A stretch of 64,000 bases of DNA from NCBI GenBank assembly GCA_017656265.1, contig JACDOD010000003.1, positions 204,818 to 268,817 of the forward strand. The letters are read 5' to 3'. Shown piece after piece: positions 53,951-63,952 of the stretch (its first letter is position 1; each line of letters opens with the position of its first letter). The notes beneath the pieces were generated by a model, which ran no database searches, was not told the origin of the DNA, and saw only the letters and a program-made list of their open reading frames with translations. The stretch is from Bacillaceae bacterium (GTDB taxonomy: Bacteria; Bacillota; Bacilli; Bacillales; Alkalibacillaceae). A program made the position numbers and the translations under genes.

Positions 53951-55303
53951 ATGGCCAAATACCGTTATCTTCCCATGACTGAAGAAGATAAGCAAGCCAT
54001 GCTAAAAACGATTGGCATTGATTCTACCGATGAATTATTTGAGGACATTCCAGAAAAGGTACGGTTCAAGGGCAAATTAAATATTAAAGAAGCCAAAAGT
54101 GAACCAGAGTTAAGAAAAGAACTGCAAGAAATGGCAGACAGAAACATCCATACCCAATCACATGTCTCTTTTTTAGGAGCAGGAGTTTATGATCACTATA
54201 TCCCGGCTGTGGTGGATCATGTGATTTCAAGATCAGAATTCTATACTGCTTATACGCCTTATCAGCCGGAAATTTCTCAGGGTGAACTTCAGGCAATTTT
54301 TGAATTTCAGACAATGATCTGTGAACTGACCGGCATGGAAGTGGCGAACTCTTCCATGTATGATGGCGGGACAGCCCTTGCCGAAGCAGTGAATTTAAGT
54401 GCCGGTCAAACACGGAAAAAGAAAGTAATTGTTTCCAAGACTACTCACCCAGAATCCCTTGAAGTAATCAAAACTTATGCAAAGGGACCAGGGATTGAGA
54501 TTGTAGAAGTTGGCCACAAAAACGGCGTAACTGATTTAGATGCCCTAAATGAAGCACTGGATGAAGATACGGCGGCTGTTGTCATTCAATATCCAAACTT
54601 CTTTGGACAAATTGAACCGTTAAAAGAAGTTCAGAATCTAGTTGCAAACTATAAAAAGACCATGTTTATTGTTTCAAGCAATCCGCTGGCACTTGGATAT
54701 TTGACCCCTCCTGGTGAATTCGGTGCGGATATAGTAGTGGGTGATACACAGGTATTTGGTATTCCTGCTCAGTATGGGGGGCCGCACTGCGGTTATTTCG
54801 CTACTACCAAAAAATTAATGAGAAAGGTGCCGGGCCGTCTTGTCGGTCAAACTACTGATGAAGATGGAAGACGCGGGTTTGTGTTAACTCTGCAGGCGCG
54901 AGAACAGCATATCCGCAGGGATAAAGCTACGTCTAATATTTGTTCTAACCAGGCATTAAATGCCCTGGCATCTTCTGTTGCCATGAGTGCCTTAGGTAAA
55001 AAAGGCCTGAAAGAAATGGCTGTTATGAATATGCAGAAAGCCCGTTATGCTAAATCGAAATTTGAAGAGGCCGGTTTCACCATTGCCTATAGCGGACCAT
55101 TCTTCAATGAGTTTGTCGTTCAATTGAATCAACCAGTAAAAGAGGTTAATCAAAAACTTCTGAACAAGGGTTTGATTGGCGGATATGATCTTGGAAGAAT
55201 AGATTCAAGCCTTCAAAACCATATGCTGGTTGCTGTTACGGAGTTGAGAACGAAAGCGGAAATTGATCAATTTGTAAAAGAATTGGGTGATATTCATGGC
55301 TAA
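53951..55303 (+). CDS. gcvPA: Glycine dehydrogenase (decarboxylating) subunit 1
   Basis: 450 residues, N-terminal half of the P protein in two-subunit systems. Segments [32 protein letters not shown] and [14 protein letters not shown] [13 protein letters not shown] are typical. It pairs with GcvPB for decarboxylation of glycine. 17 nt after gcvT; overlaps gcvPB by 8 bp. Confidence 0.97.
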   Translation: MAKYRYLPMTEEDKQAMLKTIGIDSTDELFEDIPEKVRFKGKLNIKEAKSEPELRKELQEMADRNIHTQSHVSFLGAGVYDHYIPAVVDHVISRSEFYTAYTPYQPEISQGELQAIFEFQTMICELTGMEVANSSMYDGGTALAEAVNLSAGQTRKKKVIVSKTTHPESLEVIKTYAKGPGIEIVEVGHKNGVTDLDALNEALDEDTAAVVIQYPNFFGQIEPLKEVQNLVANYKKTMFIVSSNPLALGYLTPPGEFGADIVVGDTQVFGIPAQYGGPHCGYFATTKKLMRKVPGRLVGQTTDEDGRRGFVLTLQAREQHIRRDKATSNICSNQALNALASSVAMSALGKKGLKEMAVMNMQKARYAKSKFEEAGFTIAYSGPFFNEFVVQLNQPVKEVNQKLLNKGLIGGYDLGRIDSSLQNHMLVAVTELRTKAEIDQFVKELGDIHG

Positions 55304-56771
55304 TATTCATCAAAAGGATTTCCCTGTCATTTTTGAATTGAGTAAGGAAGGGCGTATTGGATACAGCCTGCCTGAACTGGATGTACCTGAGGCAGATCTG
55401 ATGGAAGGACTCGACGAAGATTATATTCGCTCAAATGAGCCTGATCTTCCAGAGGTCAGTGAACTTCAAATCATGCGGCACTATACAGCGTTATCAAAAC
55501 GAAATCATGGTGTAGATTCAGGGTTTTATCCCCTCGGTTCCTGTACCATGAAATACAATCCGAAAATTAATGAGGATGTTGCACGCTTTGCGGGATTCAG
55601 TCATATTCATCCATGTCAGGATGAGGATACGGTTCAGGGTGCCCTTGAGCTCATGTATGACTTACAGACATCCCTGGCAGAAATTACTGGTATGGCAGAG
55701 GTTACCCTTCAGCCAGCTGCCGGAGCCCATGGTGAGTGGACAGGTTTAATGATGATTCGAGCTTTTCATGAAGCAAATGGGGATACCAGACGGACAAAAG
55801 TGATTGTTCCTGACTCTGCCCATGGTACCAACCCGGCATCAGCAACCGTTGCTGGATTTGAGGCGGTAACGGTTAAATCTGATGAGCATGGTCTGGTGGA
55901 TTTAGAAGACCTAAAGCGAGTGGTTGGAGAAGACACTGCGGCGCTGATGCTGACCAATCCAAATACACTGGGGTTATTTGAGGAACATATTTTAGAAATG
56001 GCAGAAATTGTCCACGAAGCTGGAGGGAAATTATATTACGACGGTGCGAACCTGAATGCGATTTTAGGCTATGCCCGTCCAGGAGATATGGGCTTTGATG
56101 TGGTTCACCTTAATCTCCATAAGACCTTCACAGGTCCCCACGGCGGAGGAGGTCCTGGTTCAGGTCCGGTTGGGGTAACTGAAGAATTAAAGCCATTTTT
56201 GCCAAAACCGATTTTAGCCAAGAAAGAGGGCAAATATTACTTTGATTATGACCGTCCTCAATCCATTGGCCGCGTGAAGCCTTATTATGGTAACTTCGGC
56301 ATTAATGTACGTGCCTATACCTATATTCGCACGATGGGTCCAGAAGGATTAAAACAAGTAAGTGAATACGCAGTTCTCAATGCCAATTATATGATGAGAC
56401 GCCTGCAGGAAGAATATGACTTGCCTTTTAAACAGCATTGTAAACATGAATTTGTATTATCCGGCAAGAAGCAGAAGAAACTCGGTGTCCGTACGCTGGA
56501 TATCGCAAAAAGACTGCTTGATTTCGGTTACCATCCGCCAACCATCTACTTCCCATTAATTGTGGAAGAAGCAATGATGATTGAGCCGACAGAAACGGAA
56601 ACAAAGGAAACACTGGATGAATTCATTGATGCAATGATTCAGATTTCTAAAGAAGCAAAAGAAGACCCGGAAATCGTTCAAGAAGCTCCTCATACAACGG
56701 TTGTCAAGCGACTGGATGAAACTACAGCAGCAAGGAAGCCGGTATTGCGTTATATGAAGGAAGCGGAGTAA
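55296..56771 (+). CDS. gcvPB: Glycine dehydrogenase (decarboxylating) subunit 2
   Basis: 491 residues. PLP-binding lysine in [18 protein letters not shown]-terminal [19 protein letters not shown] and [14 protein letters not shown] are family signatures. ATG 55296 overlaps the gcvPA stop region. Lipoyl carrier GcvH is encoded elsewhere, as in other Bacillaceae. Confidence 0.97.
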   Translation: MANIHQKDFPVIFELSKEGRIGYSLPELDVPEADLMEGLDEDYIRSNEPDLPEVSELQIMRHYTALSKRNHGVDSGFYPLGSCTMKYNPKINEDVARFAGFSHIHPCQDEDTVQGALELMYDLQTSLAEITGMAEVTLQPAAGAHGEWTGLMMIRAFHEANGDTRRTKVIVPDSAHGTNPASATVAGFEAVTVKSDEHGLVDLEDLKRVVGEDTAALMLTNPNTLGLFEEHILEMAEIVHEAGGKLYYDGANLNAILGYARPGDMGFDVVHLNLHKTFTGPHGGGGPGSGPVGVTEELKPFLPKPILAKKEGKYYFDYDRPQSIGRVKPYYGNFGINVRAYTYIRTMGPEGLKQVSEYAVLNANYMMRRLQEEYDLPFKQHCKHEFVLSGKKQKKLGVRTLDIAKRLLDFGYHPPTIYFPLIVEEAMMIEPTETETKETLDEFIDAMIQISKEAKEDPEIVQEAPHTTVVKRLDETTAARKPVLRYMKEAE

Positions 56772-56779
56772 AATATAAA

Positions 56780-56822
56780 AATAGCGTGTTGACTCCAAAC
56801 AGTCAGCACGCTATTTTTTATC
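56780..56822. terminator. Bidirectional terminator of gcv operon and yqhL
   Basis: AAATAGCGTGTTGACT / AGTCAGCACGCTATTT, a 16-bp stem with one G·T pair, T-runs in both directions. Confidence 0.93.
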
Positions 56823-56832
56823 AGCAAACAAA

Positions 56833-57213
56833 TTATTTCGTTTTCACCTTGCCTGTCCATTTCTTAAAACCGCCTTGAAGGTGGTTTAAATCCTGATAGC
56901 CTTTTCGGTGAAGAATGGCAGCAGCTCTGCTCGATCTTGTACCGCTCTGGCAGTATAAGTATACCGGTTTGTCCTTCCGAATTTCAGCCAGTCGTATTTT
57001 AAGCTGGGACAATGGAATGTTTCTGGCTCCCAGGATATGGCCGGCTTCATATTCATTGGGCTCCCGGACGTCAATCAGCTGAGCCTTTCGATAGCCCTGT
57101 TTAAATTCATCTTCTGTTAAGGCAGTTAAATACCTTTTTTGATAAAAGTATCGTAAAACACCATAAATAATATAGGCTGCAATCAGGATGATTAATGCAA
57201 TTAGAAAATCCAT
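56833..57213 (-). CDS. yqhL: Membrane-anchored rhodanese-like protein YqhL
   Basis: 126 residues. N-terminal membrane segment (about 2–20) and one rhodanese domain with LIDVREPNEYEAGHI and the active-site loop YLYCQSGTRSSRAA. It is probably a sulfurtransferase or persulfide carrier. ATG 57213 follows AGAAGGGGGAG; the longer frame to 57276 is unlikely. Confidence 0.9.
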   Translation of the reverse strand: MDFLIALIILIAAYIIYGVLRYFYQKRYLTALTEDEFKQGYRKAQLIDVREPNEYEAGHILGARNIPLSQLKIRLAEIRKDKPVYLYCQSGTRSSRAAAILHRKGYQDLNHLQGGFKKWTGKVKTK

Positions 57214-57513
57214 GATACTCCCCCTTCTATCAAAACAGTCCATTTTTATTATATGGCTGCGGGTCCATTCTTTCAAAGAATTTTTATAGAAATTTTACCG
57301 ACGAAGTGTGAAAGAGGATAGGGCACATACACAAACAATGTTCCTTAATAAAAAATCTTTTGCATAATAACATAAAGATCTCAAATCCTAACAGAATCAG
57401 TTACTCTGAGTCATAAAACATATGCAAATGACAAAAAAGGTGGTTTTTCGCTAAATTTTCCTCTTTTTCTTTGATTATCTGCCAATATCTTCTTCTTTTA
57501 TAGAATTTAAAAA

Positions 57514-57589
57514 TTGACAAACGCCACTTCATTCGTTCTAAAACACAATATATAGTATTTTTTTATCATTATTAACACAATATATTGAA
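57514..57589 (+). promoter_or_regulatory. nrdJ promoter region with two NrdR boxes
   Basis: ACACAATATATAGT (57543) and ACACAATATATTGA (57575) are 32 bp apart, three helical turns, the normal arrangement of NrdR repressor sites. A TTGACA -35 lies at 57514–57519. The -10 likely overlaps the first box. The rest of 57214–57698 shows no gene except a three-codon leader. Confidence 0.82.
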
Positions 57590-57670
57590 TTCAGCCATTG
57601 ATTTATGTTACTTTAATTTTAACAGAAATACGACGCTACGATGTAACACAACGAGAAGAGGAGTATTTCG

Positions 57671-57682
57671 ATGAAAATTTAA
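57671..57682 (+). other. Three-codon leader ORF (ATG AAA ATT TAA)
   Basis: A minimal ORF with AAGAGGAG 10 nt upstream ends 16 nt before the nrdJ start, whose own site GAGGAG lies between. Start-stop type leaders can influence downstream initiation; chance is possible. Confidence 0.3.
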
Positions 57683-57698
57683 TAGAGGAGAGATGTTC

Positions 57699-60600
57699 AT
57701 GCAAATAACGAGAGAGACAGCGTCGAAGATTAATATCGAGAGATTAAACAAAGACATCGAGTTATTTCCACAGGTTCATCCAATCACCGAAGATATGCAA
57801 ATAACCCATAAGGGTGTTTCAAGGTTAGTCATGCTGGATAGATATGCGTTTAAGGACACCGAAAAAATCACACTGTCAGAGGGAGATTTTGTTGTTCTGA
57901 CCATTAAAGAAGATCCTAAATTTCCAGCGAGGGGACTTGGTTTTATCCAGTCCATTGACTGGGAAAACAAAACTGCGAAAGTAAAAGTGGAAAGCGAGTT
58001 CCTTTCCGTACTGGATAACGAAGAAGAAGCGGAGACAGGCGAAATCATCCGTCCCCTGGATGTGATTGACAAGCCCTTGGAAGTTTTTTATGAACAAATT
58101 GCCATGCGAAATGCAACCGGTCTTTCAAAAGTTGAAGAAACAGAAGAAAAACAGAAAGAATGGTTTGAAAAGTTTTATCAGGAACTTTCCAGCCTACACT
58201 TTGTGCCGGCAGGACGGGTGCTGTACGGAGCAGGAGCTGATACGGATGTTACGTATTTTAACTGTTACGTCATGCCATTTGTCAAAGACTCCCGGGAAGG
58301 AATTTCTGAACACCGGAAACAGGTCATGGAAATTATGAGCCGGGGAGGCGGAGTCGGAACAAACGGATCTACACTTCGTCCGAGAAACACGCTGGCACGC
58401 GGCGTAAATGGAAAATCATCCGGGTCAGTCAGCTGGCTTGATGATATTGCCAAACTAACCCACCTCGTCGAACAAGGTGGCTCCCGTTAACTTAAGCGCC
58501 AATCGGCGGGAGTAAAATCCCGTGAATTGCTGGGACACCCTAAAGCCAACTTGACCACAACGTAGCTGGCGACGGCATGCGTGAAGGTTTAAAAACAAGT
58601 TGGATGAAACAATGGGCTATCAGCAGCCAAGCATCTCTGGAAACGGAGATGAAGGTTCAACGACTATTGAAACTGCCTAAATCTTCCATTATAATCAATG
58701 TAAAATTGATAAAGACAGGTAGTGGTTGATTTGGAAGACAAGGCAGGAGTAAATCGTATCTTACGGCAACGAAGATACGATGCGCGGGACAAAGAAGAGA
58801 TTATGAACAAAGCAAAACAGCTCCATAAGCAAGGATATAGTCAAGTGAAAATCGCAGAAATATTGGGGGTTAATAGATCAACCTTAGCACGCTGGAATAA
58901 AGAATTGGAAATGTACAAGATAAGAAAGCCTGGGGAAGCAGGCAAATTAGTAACTGTAAAATTGGAGCGTAAATACAATAAATTCTCTTCTTTGATGATA
59001 GAGTCTGATCTCTAGTGAAAGCTAGAGAGCCAGGCAGAAATGACCTGGCCCTCTCGAGAACGAGTGAGTAACAATAAGCGTGGCGCGCAGATGATTATGC
59101 TGAATGACTGGCACCCGGATATCATTGAGTTCATTATTTCTAAAATGCAAAATCCACGTATTTTGCGTTATCTGATTGAAAACACAAATGATGATCAAAT
59201 TAAAAAGTTAGCCAGGGAAAAATTGAAGTTTGAACCGTTATCTGAAACGGAAGAAGCTATGTATCAGGGAATAGTTAATTACAAAAATATTCCTGGAAAT
59301 GGCGGTTTTCCTGAAAAAGTGATAAAAGAAGCAGAAACGAAACTAAGAGACGGCGGAACCTACACCGTACATAACCCGGAATTTTTAACAGGAGCCAACA
59401 TTTCCGTGTGTATTACTAAGGAATTTATGGAAGCGGTTGAACAGGACAAGGATTATGAATTGAAATTCCCTGATGTTGAAAATTACACAGAAAAAGAAAT
59501 GAAGGATTATAATGAAAAGTGGCATGAAGTGGGCGATGTCAGAGAATGGGAAAACATGGGTTATGGTGTTCGTGTATACCGAAAAATTCGTGCTCGGGAA
59601 CTGTGGAATTTAATTAATATATGTGCAACTTATTCAGCTGAACCCGGTATTTTCTTTATTGATAATGCTAATGATATGACCAATGCTACTGCATATGGCC
59701 AAAAAGTAGTAGCCACGAACCCTTGTGGTGAACAGCCGCTTGCACCATACAGTGTATGTAACCTGGCAGCTGTAAACCTGGCAGCTATGGCTGATAAGGA
59801 AAATAAAACGGTGGACTTTGAAAAGCTGAAGAAAACGGTAGAAATCGGCGTCCGAATGCAGGATAATGTTATCGATGCCACCCCATATTTCCTTGAAGAT
59901 AACCGAAAGCAGGCATTAGGAGAACGCCGAATTGGCTTAGGGGTTATGGGATTGCATGACTTGCTTATTTATTGCGAAACGGAATATGGTTCTAAAAAAG
60001 GTATGCAACTGATCGATGAAATCTTTGAGGCCATTGCTACTTCTGCTTACCGTGCTTCTATAGAACTGGCTAAAGAGAAGGGAAGTTTTCCATTCTTAGT
60101 TGGAGAGACAGAAGAAGAAACGTTGGAGCTGCGGGAGCGATTTATTAATACGGGCTATATGAAACGCATGCCAGAGGATGTTCGTCAGGATGTGCTGAAA
60201 TACGGTATCCGCAATTCCCATCTATTAACAGTCGCACCAACCGGGTCAACGGGAACCATGGTAGGTGTGTCAACAGGTTTGGAACCATACTTCTCCTTTA
60301 CCTATTACAGAAGCGGACGTCTGGGTAAATTTATAGAGGTGAAGGCTGATATTGTTCAAGAATACCTGGACAAGCACCCCGAACAAAATTCGGACCAGCT
60401 GCCATCCTGGTTTGTTACAGCAATGGATCTGTCACCTGAAGCACATGCTGACACACAGTGTGTCATTCAGCGCTGGGTAGATAGTTCCATTTCCAAAACA
60501 GTCAATGCACCAAAGGGCTATCATGTTGATCAGGTGAAAAAAGTATATGAGCGCCTCTATAATGGTGGAGCAAAGGGCGGAACGGTATATGTGGACGGAA

Positions 60601-60854
60601 GCCGTGACAGTCAGGTTTTAACTTTGAAAGCCGAAGAAAACCGTTTTGATGATGACGAGTCAGATTTGCTGACTAAAGATGAAAAGCCGAAAGTGGTACT
60701 GATGGATACGGTTCACGAACTGGATAAAACAGATGTAACCATTGGTTCAGAGGTTGGGGACACCTGTCCGGTCTGCCGAAAAGGAAAAGTGGAAGATGTC
60801 GGCGGCTGCAACACATGTACCAATTGCGGTGCCCAGCTAAAGTGCGGATTGTAA
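57699..60854 (+). CDS. nrdJ: Adenosylcobalamin-dependent (class II) ribonucleotide reductase, interrupted by a group I intron
   Basis: Exons 57699–58487 and 59079–60854 join in frame to 854 residues, normal for NrdJ. Exon 1 ends …LVEQGGSR and exon 2 begins RGAQMIMLND, restoring the conserved GGSRRGAQM. Visible motifs: CYVMPFVKDS, RGGGVGTNGS, NPCGEQPLAPYSVCNLA (catalytic Cys and Glu), PTGSTGTM and the C-terminal zinc/redox ribbon CPVCRKG … CNTCTNCGAQLKCG. It makes dNTP precursors using vitamin B12 radical chemistry. ATG 57699 is chosen because GAGGAG is 8 nt upstream. NrdR boxes predict dNTP-linked repression. Confidence 0.93.
58488..59078 (+). mobile_element. Group I intron in nrdJ (591 nt, IA-like)
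   Basis: The 5' exon end CTCCCGT (58481–58487) pairs with the internal guide GCGGGAG (58506–58512), with the required U·G at the splice site. The intron ends in G (59078). Core signals are present: P/Q-like TGGGACACCCTAAAGCC and AATGGGCTATCAGCAGCC. Strand R is GTTCAACGACTA (58655) and strand S AAGACAGGTAGT (58712), ACTA pairing with TAGT. P9-type hairpins CTCTAG/CTAGAG and CCAGG/CCTGG lie at the 3' end. This resembles the introns of Bacillus phages and nrd genes. Confidence 0.92.
58722..59015 (+). CDS. Intron-encoded helix-turn-helix protein
   Basis: 97 residues, GTG start; no clear ribosome-binding site (GACAGGT overlaps strand S of P7). The frame fills the region between P7 and the P9-like hairpins. 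Basic N-terminal part (RQRRYDARDKEEIMNKAKQL), then a clear HTH (GYSQVKIAEILGVNRSTLAR, about 45–64) and a basic tail. No GIY-YIG, HNH or LAGLIDADG motif is visible. It may be the DNA-binding remnant of a homing endonuclease, or a stand-alone factor. Function not established. Confidence 0.7.
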   Translation: MVDLEDKAGVNRILRQRRYDARDKEEIMNKAKQLHKQGYSQVKIAEILGVNRSTLARWNKELEMYKIRKPGEAGKLVTVKLERKYNKFSSLMIESDL

Positions 60855-60864
60855 GAACAGAATA

Positions 60865-60874
60865 GGCTGGGACA
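60865..60874 (+). repeat. Solitary GGCTGGGACA end
   Basis: The left end of the dispersed family, 10 nt after nrdJ. No right end is seen before the next gene, so the copy is truncated. It is followed by three AAAGTTTGATAA-like direct repeats (60890–60935). Confidence 0.55.
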
Positions 60875-60942
60875 ATGTTGATTTGAATTAAAGTTTGATA
60901 ATTAAAAATAAAGTTTGATAACGGGTAATAAAATTTGATTAA

Positions 60943-60987
60943 AACAACCTCTTTGTATTCATTTACTATTGAGGTTGTTTTTTTGTT
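60943..60987 (+). terminator. Terminator after nrdJ
   Basis: AACAACCTC / GAGGTTGTT stem with a long T-run. Confidence 0.85.
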
Positions 60988-61382
60988 TTCTAATAAAAAC
61001 GTTTACTTTATTGATAAATCTCTAATAAAGCATTCGTAATCACTCCTAATTGATCTTCAAAGAACATCCCAAGAACTCACTGAAAAATATCGTGCGGAGT
61101 TATTAATGACATTAGAAAAGCCAGTTATAGTTACACGTACATTTTTCAGCGAACGATTCAATTCTCTTTTCTGCATGATAACCTTCCCGGGCTTCGGTCA
61201 AAAACATAATCCCTCCACTAAATTGCCTAATTTAAAGTAATTTTTTCCATTATTGTGGAAAACATGAACAGTAATTCATTGTTTTCTGATATTATTATAT
61301 TAAGAATATTATTGTGTTTGTGAATTGTTGATCTTAAACTAACGGAGCAGCAATGTGTTATAAGAAAGAATTGGAGGGGAAC

Positions 61383-61637
61383 ATGAGAGTTTATGTACTT
61401 CTGTTGATTTTGGTATTAGCTGCATGTTCTGGCTATTCCGAAGAGGTCACTAAAAGTGGGAAAATAACAAAGATTGATGGAGAAATGGTGTATATTGATG
61501 GCTTACCATTAAAAGTGGATGACACATCTGAGCTTGAGGTTGGTCAAAATGTCAAAGTAACCTTTATTGATACAACAAGTGTAGAGGATTGGGACCCTGA
61601 TGATTTCGAAGTAGAAAATATAGAAATACTAAAATAA
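61383..61637 (+). CDS. Small predicted lipoprotein
   Basis: 84 residues. Signal peptide with lipobox VLAAC (Cys about 16), then a small beta-rich domain (GKITKIDGEMVYIDGLPLKV … GQNVKVTFI) resembling short OB/DUF3221-like extracellular modules. No family assigned. ATG 61383 is preceded by TTGGAGGGG; the frame from 61353 is not needed. The gap before it (60988–61382) holds no confident gene. Confidence 0.75.
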   Translation: MRVYVLLLILVLAACSGYSEEVTKSGKITKIDGEMVYIDGLPLKVDDTSELEVGQNVKVTFIDTTSVEDWDPDDFEVENIEILK

Positions 61638-61795
61638 ATCGAAGCTTCATCTTATTCAATCAACGGGGGCTTATGTTGAAGATCGGACGATAGAAAATTA
61701 TCAAACTTTTTTACAATAAATGTGTGAGGATTCACAAATAAAGAACTCGTTTTGATCAGATTTTTTTCCAAAGCAGACAAAACTTTATAACAAAA

Positions 61796-62157
61796 TGAAT
61801 ATCCGAACTTTATTCAATCATTACTTGAATAAAGTTCAGATATTTTTGACTCTGAAAAGATAGCCTCCTCGGTGATCCTCCAGCCGTTTTCGGGGCTAAA
61901 CGGGGCGCTTCCGCTTTTCTTTTCAACATGCTTCGCTTTCCGCGGGCACGGCCTAAGGCTTCCTCGACAACTCATCCTTCGTTGTTTGCGGGATTTTCGG
62001 TCGTGCTGTTCCCGCGACGAACAGGACGTGCTAGTGTCGACGTTGGCCACAGGACGTGGCCGGTTTTTAGTCGACCAGGAGTCTTCGCATGTTGACTCCG
62101 TAAATTTTTTCAAAATTGTTCAGCTTATCCACCGTTCATTTCTTTTTTGTCCCAGCC
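61796..62157 (-). repeat. Long, inverted copy of the dispersed GGCTGGGACA family
   Basis: Hairpin ATATCCGAACTTTATTCAA … TTGAATAAAGTTCAGATATT at 61798–61846. A GC-rich body in reverse orientation follows, with CGCTTTCCGCGGGCACGGCC, CTCATCCTTCG and TCGTGCTGTTCCCGC. An inner palindrome GTCGAC…GGCCAC/GTGGCC…GTCGAC lies at about 62036–62075. The end TGTCCCAGCC is at 62148–62157. Longest copy in the window; open frames inside are not genes. Confidence 0.8.
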
Positions 62158-62274
62158 TCTTTTTCCATTCGCGCAACAGCTTAGTACACGGGTATCCTTG
62201 CCTCAATAGGGGAACTAGTGTATGATTTTTATAAGTTGAAGTATCATGGAGAAATAAGTTTGGAGGATTATCTC

Positions 62275-62697
62275 ATGACAACACCTAGCATGGAAGATTA
62301 TATTGAACAAATTTACAATCTCATTGAAGCAAAAGGATATGCAAGGGTTTCAGATATTGCTGAAGCATTAAACGTTCATCCTTCATCCGTTACAAAAATG
62401 GTACAAAAACTCGATCGTGATGAATACTTAAATTATGAAAGATACAGGGGACTTGTTTTAACAGCCAAAGGCAAAAAAATCGGCAAGCGTCTTGTCTATC
62501 GTCATGAGCTGCTGGAACAATTCCTGGAAATTATCGGAGTGGACCAGGATAACATTTACGAAGATGTAGAAGGAATTGAACATCACTTGAGCTGGAATGC
62601 CATAGACCGCATCGGGGATCTCGTTCAATACTTTGAAGAAGAACCTTCTCGCATAAAAGATTTGCGAAACGTACAACAGCAAAATGAAAACGATTAA
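62275..62697 (+). CDS. mntR: Manganese-responsive regulator MntR
   Basis: 140 residues, DtxR/MntR family. Winged helix ([20 protein letters not shown]) and metal ligands at the exact B. subtilis positions: Asp8, Glu11, His77, Glu99, Glu102 and His103. It represses Mn uptake when Mn is sufficient. ATG 62275 after TTTGGAGGAT, giving MTTPSME; the longer frame from 62218 is not needed. Confidence 0.97.
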   Translation: MTTPSMEDYIEQIYNLIEAKGYARVSDIAEALNVHPSSVTKMVQKLDRDEYLNYERYRGLVLTAKGKKIGKRLVYRHELLEQFLEIIGVDQDNIYEDVEGIEHHLSWNAIDRIGDLVQYFEEEPSRIKDLRNVQQQNEND

Positions 62698-62706
62698 CAG
62701 TCAAGA

Positions 62707-62835
62707 GGCTGGGACAATACTTAAAAAAGTAATGAAAGATCCGAACTTTATTCACTATTCATATGAATGAGCTCGGATCTTTTTTTAGCCCAACTTTTTC
62801 TTCTTTTATTACCGTTCTATTTTTATGTCCCATCC
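62707..62835 (+). repeat. Short dispersed repeat (GGCTGGGACA … TGTCCCATCC) with terminator after mntR
   Basis: Left end 62707–62716, right end 62826–62835 with one change. The interior is reduced to the hairpin AAAGATCCGAACT … AGCTCGGATCTTT plus T-run (62736–62789), terminating mntR. It lacks the central GC-rich body seen at 29653 and 61796. The remaining 62836–63018 shows no gene. Confidence 0.8.
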
Positions 62836-63018
62836 TCTTTCTATTTCTATCAAAATCCACTTAGACTCCATAGGTGCCAGGATAAAAATGGTCATATAGA
62901 CTCTTTTATTGCGCAGCCTGTCCTCGTACAATGACTAAAAAGGCTAAAGCAGAGCTGAAGTTCTATATATTTCATCCTGCATGTATACATATATTAATAT
63001 CAATTCAGGAGGTACCAA

Positions 63019-63906
63019 TTGAAAGTAGATGGGGTTTTTTCCGGTGGTGGAGTTCGGGCGTATGCGTTTCTGGGCGCACTGGAGGAAGTGGAAAAAAGGG
63101 GAATTAAATTCGAAAGAACAGCAGGTACATCAGCAGGTTCTTTGCTTGCATCTTTAGTTGCAGCTGGATATCATTCACATGAAATAAAAGAAATACTCCA
63201 TGAAATGCCGCTGGAATCATTTTTGCAGGAGCCGATACTTGTCCAATACCTTCCGTTTATAAAGTGGATTTCTCTTTATTTTAAATTGGGACTCTACAGA
63301 GGAGACAAAATGGAGCAATGGATCGAAGGGGTGTTAGCGAGAAAAGGAGTCAAAACTTTCGAAGATCTTAAGCCCGGGTACTTAAAAATTGTCGTCTCTG
63401 ATATATCCCTGGGCAGAATCGTTGTGATCCCAGATGATCTTCCCCGTTTTTACAACATAGATGGTGACACCTTTCCTGTAGCAAGAGCTGTACGTATCAG
63501 TTCGACCATTCCGTATTTTTTTATGCCCTATAACCTGAAGACAGGACCTCAAGAACGCAGTCTCCTGGTAGACGGAGGATTGCTCAGCAATTTTCCTATC
63601 TGGCTGTTTTTAAACGACGAAAAGAAAAAGCGGCCAATCCTGGGGATGAAATTAAGCAGTTCAGCAGACCGGATGCCTGAAAGAAAAATTGACAATGCGA
63701 TTGATATGTTCCAGGCACTTTTTTCTACGATGAAAAATGCCCATGATGCCAGACATATTTCGAAGGCTACAGCGGAAGAAGTCATGTTTATTCCTGTGGA
63801 AAAGGTAGAGGCTACCGACTTTGACATTAGTGAGCGTGAAAAAATACAATTAATGGAGATAGGTAGGGAACGGGCGATAAAATTTTTAAAAAAATGGAGT
63901 TACTAG
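63019..63906 (+). CDS. yqhO: Patatin-like phospholipase YqhO
   Basis: 295 residues. Patatin motifs: oxyanion loop FSGGGVRAYAFLGAL near the N terminus, nucleophile elbow GTSAGS (Ser about 37) and catalytic Asp in VDGGLLSNFP. Serine lipid acyl hydrolase fold. TTG start behind CAGGAGGT. It ends directly before a strong terminator and follows mntR as in B. subtilis (yqhN–yqhO). Confidence 0.92.
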   Translation: MKVDGVFSGGGVRAYAFLGALEEVEKRGIKFERTAGTSAGSLLASLVAAGYHSHEIKEILHEMPLESFLQEPILVQYLPFIKWISLYFKLGLYRGDKMEQWIEGVLARKGVKTFEDLKPGYLKIVVSDISLGRIVVIPDDLPRFYNIDGDTFPVARAVRISSTIPYFFMPYNLKTGPQERSLLVDGGLLSNFPIWLFLNDEKKKRPILGMKLSSSADRMPERKIDNAIDMFQALFSTMKNAHDARHISKATAEEVMFIPVEKVEATDFDISEREKIQLMEIGRERAIKFLKKWSY

Positions 63907-63920
63907 CAGGGAAAAACAAA

Positions 63921-63952
63921 TCGAGCGTGTTAAAAAGACGCTCGATTTTTCT
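63921..63952 (+). terminator. Terminator after yqhO, invaded by a group II intron
   Basis: Perfect 8-bp stem TCGAGCGT / ACGCTCGA (63921–63945) followed by TTTTTCT; the intron 5' end starts right after it. Confidence 0.92.

Noticed and set aside
57693..60854. nrdJ as two separate genes, a frameshift pseudogene or an intein
   Set aside because: The interruption has stop codons and a complete group I intron signature, the flanking codons join seamlessly, and no intein splicing motifs occur.
61814..62225. Overlapping ORFs of 99 and 117 codons on opposite strands
   Set aside because: They lie in the GC-rich body of the dispersed repeat; no ribosome-binding site and no family pattern.
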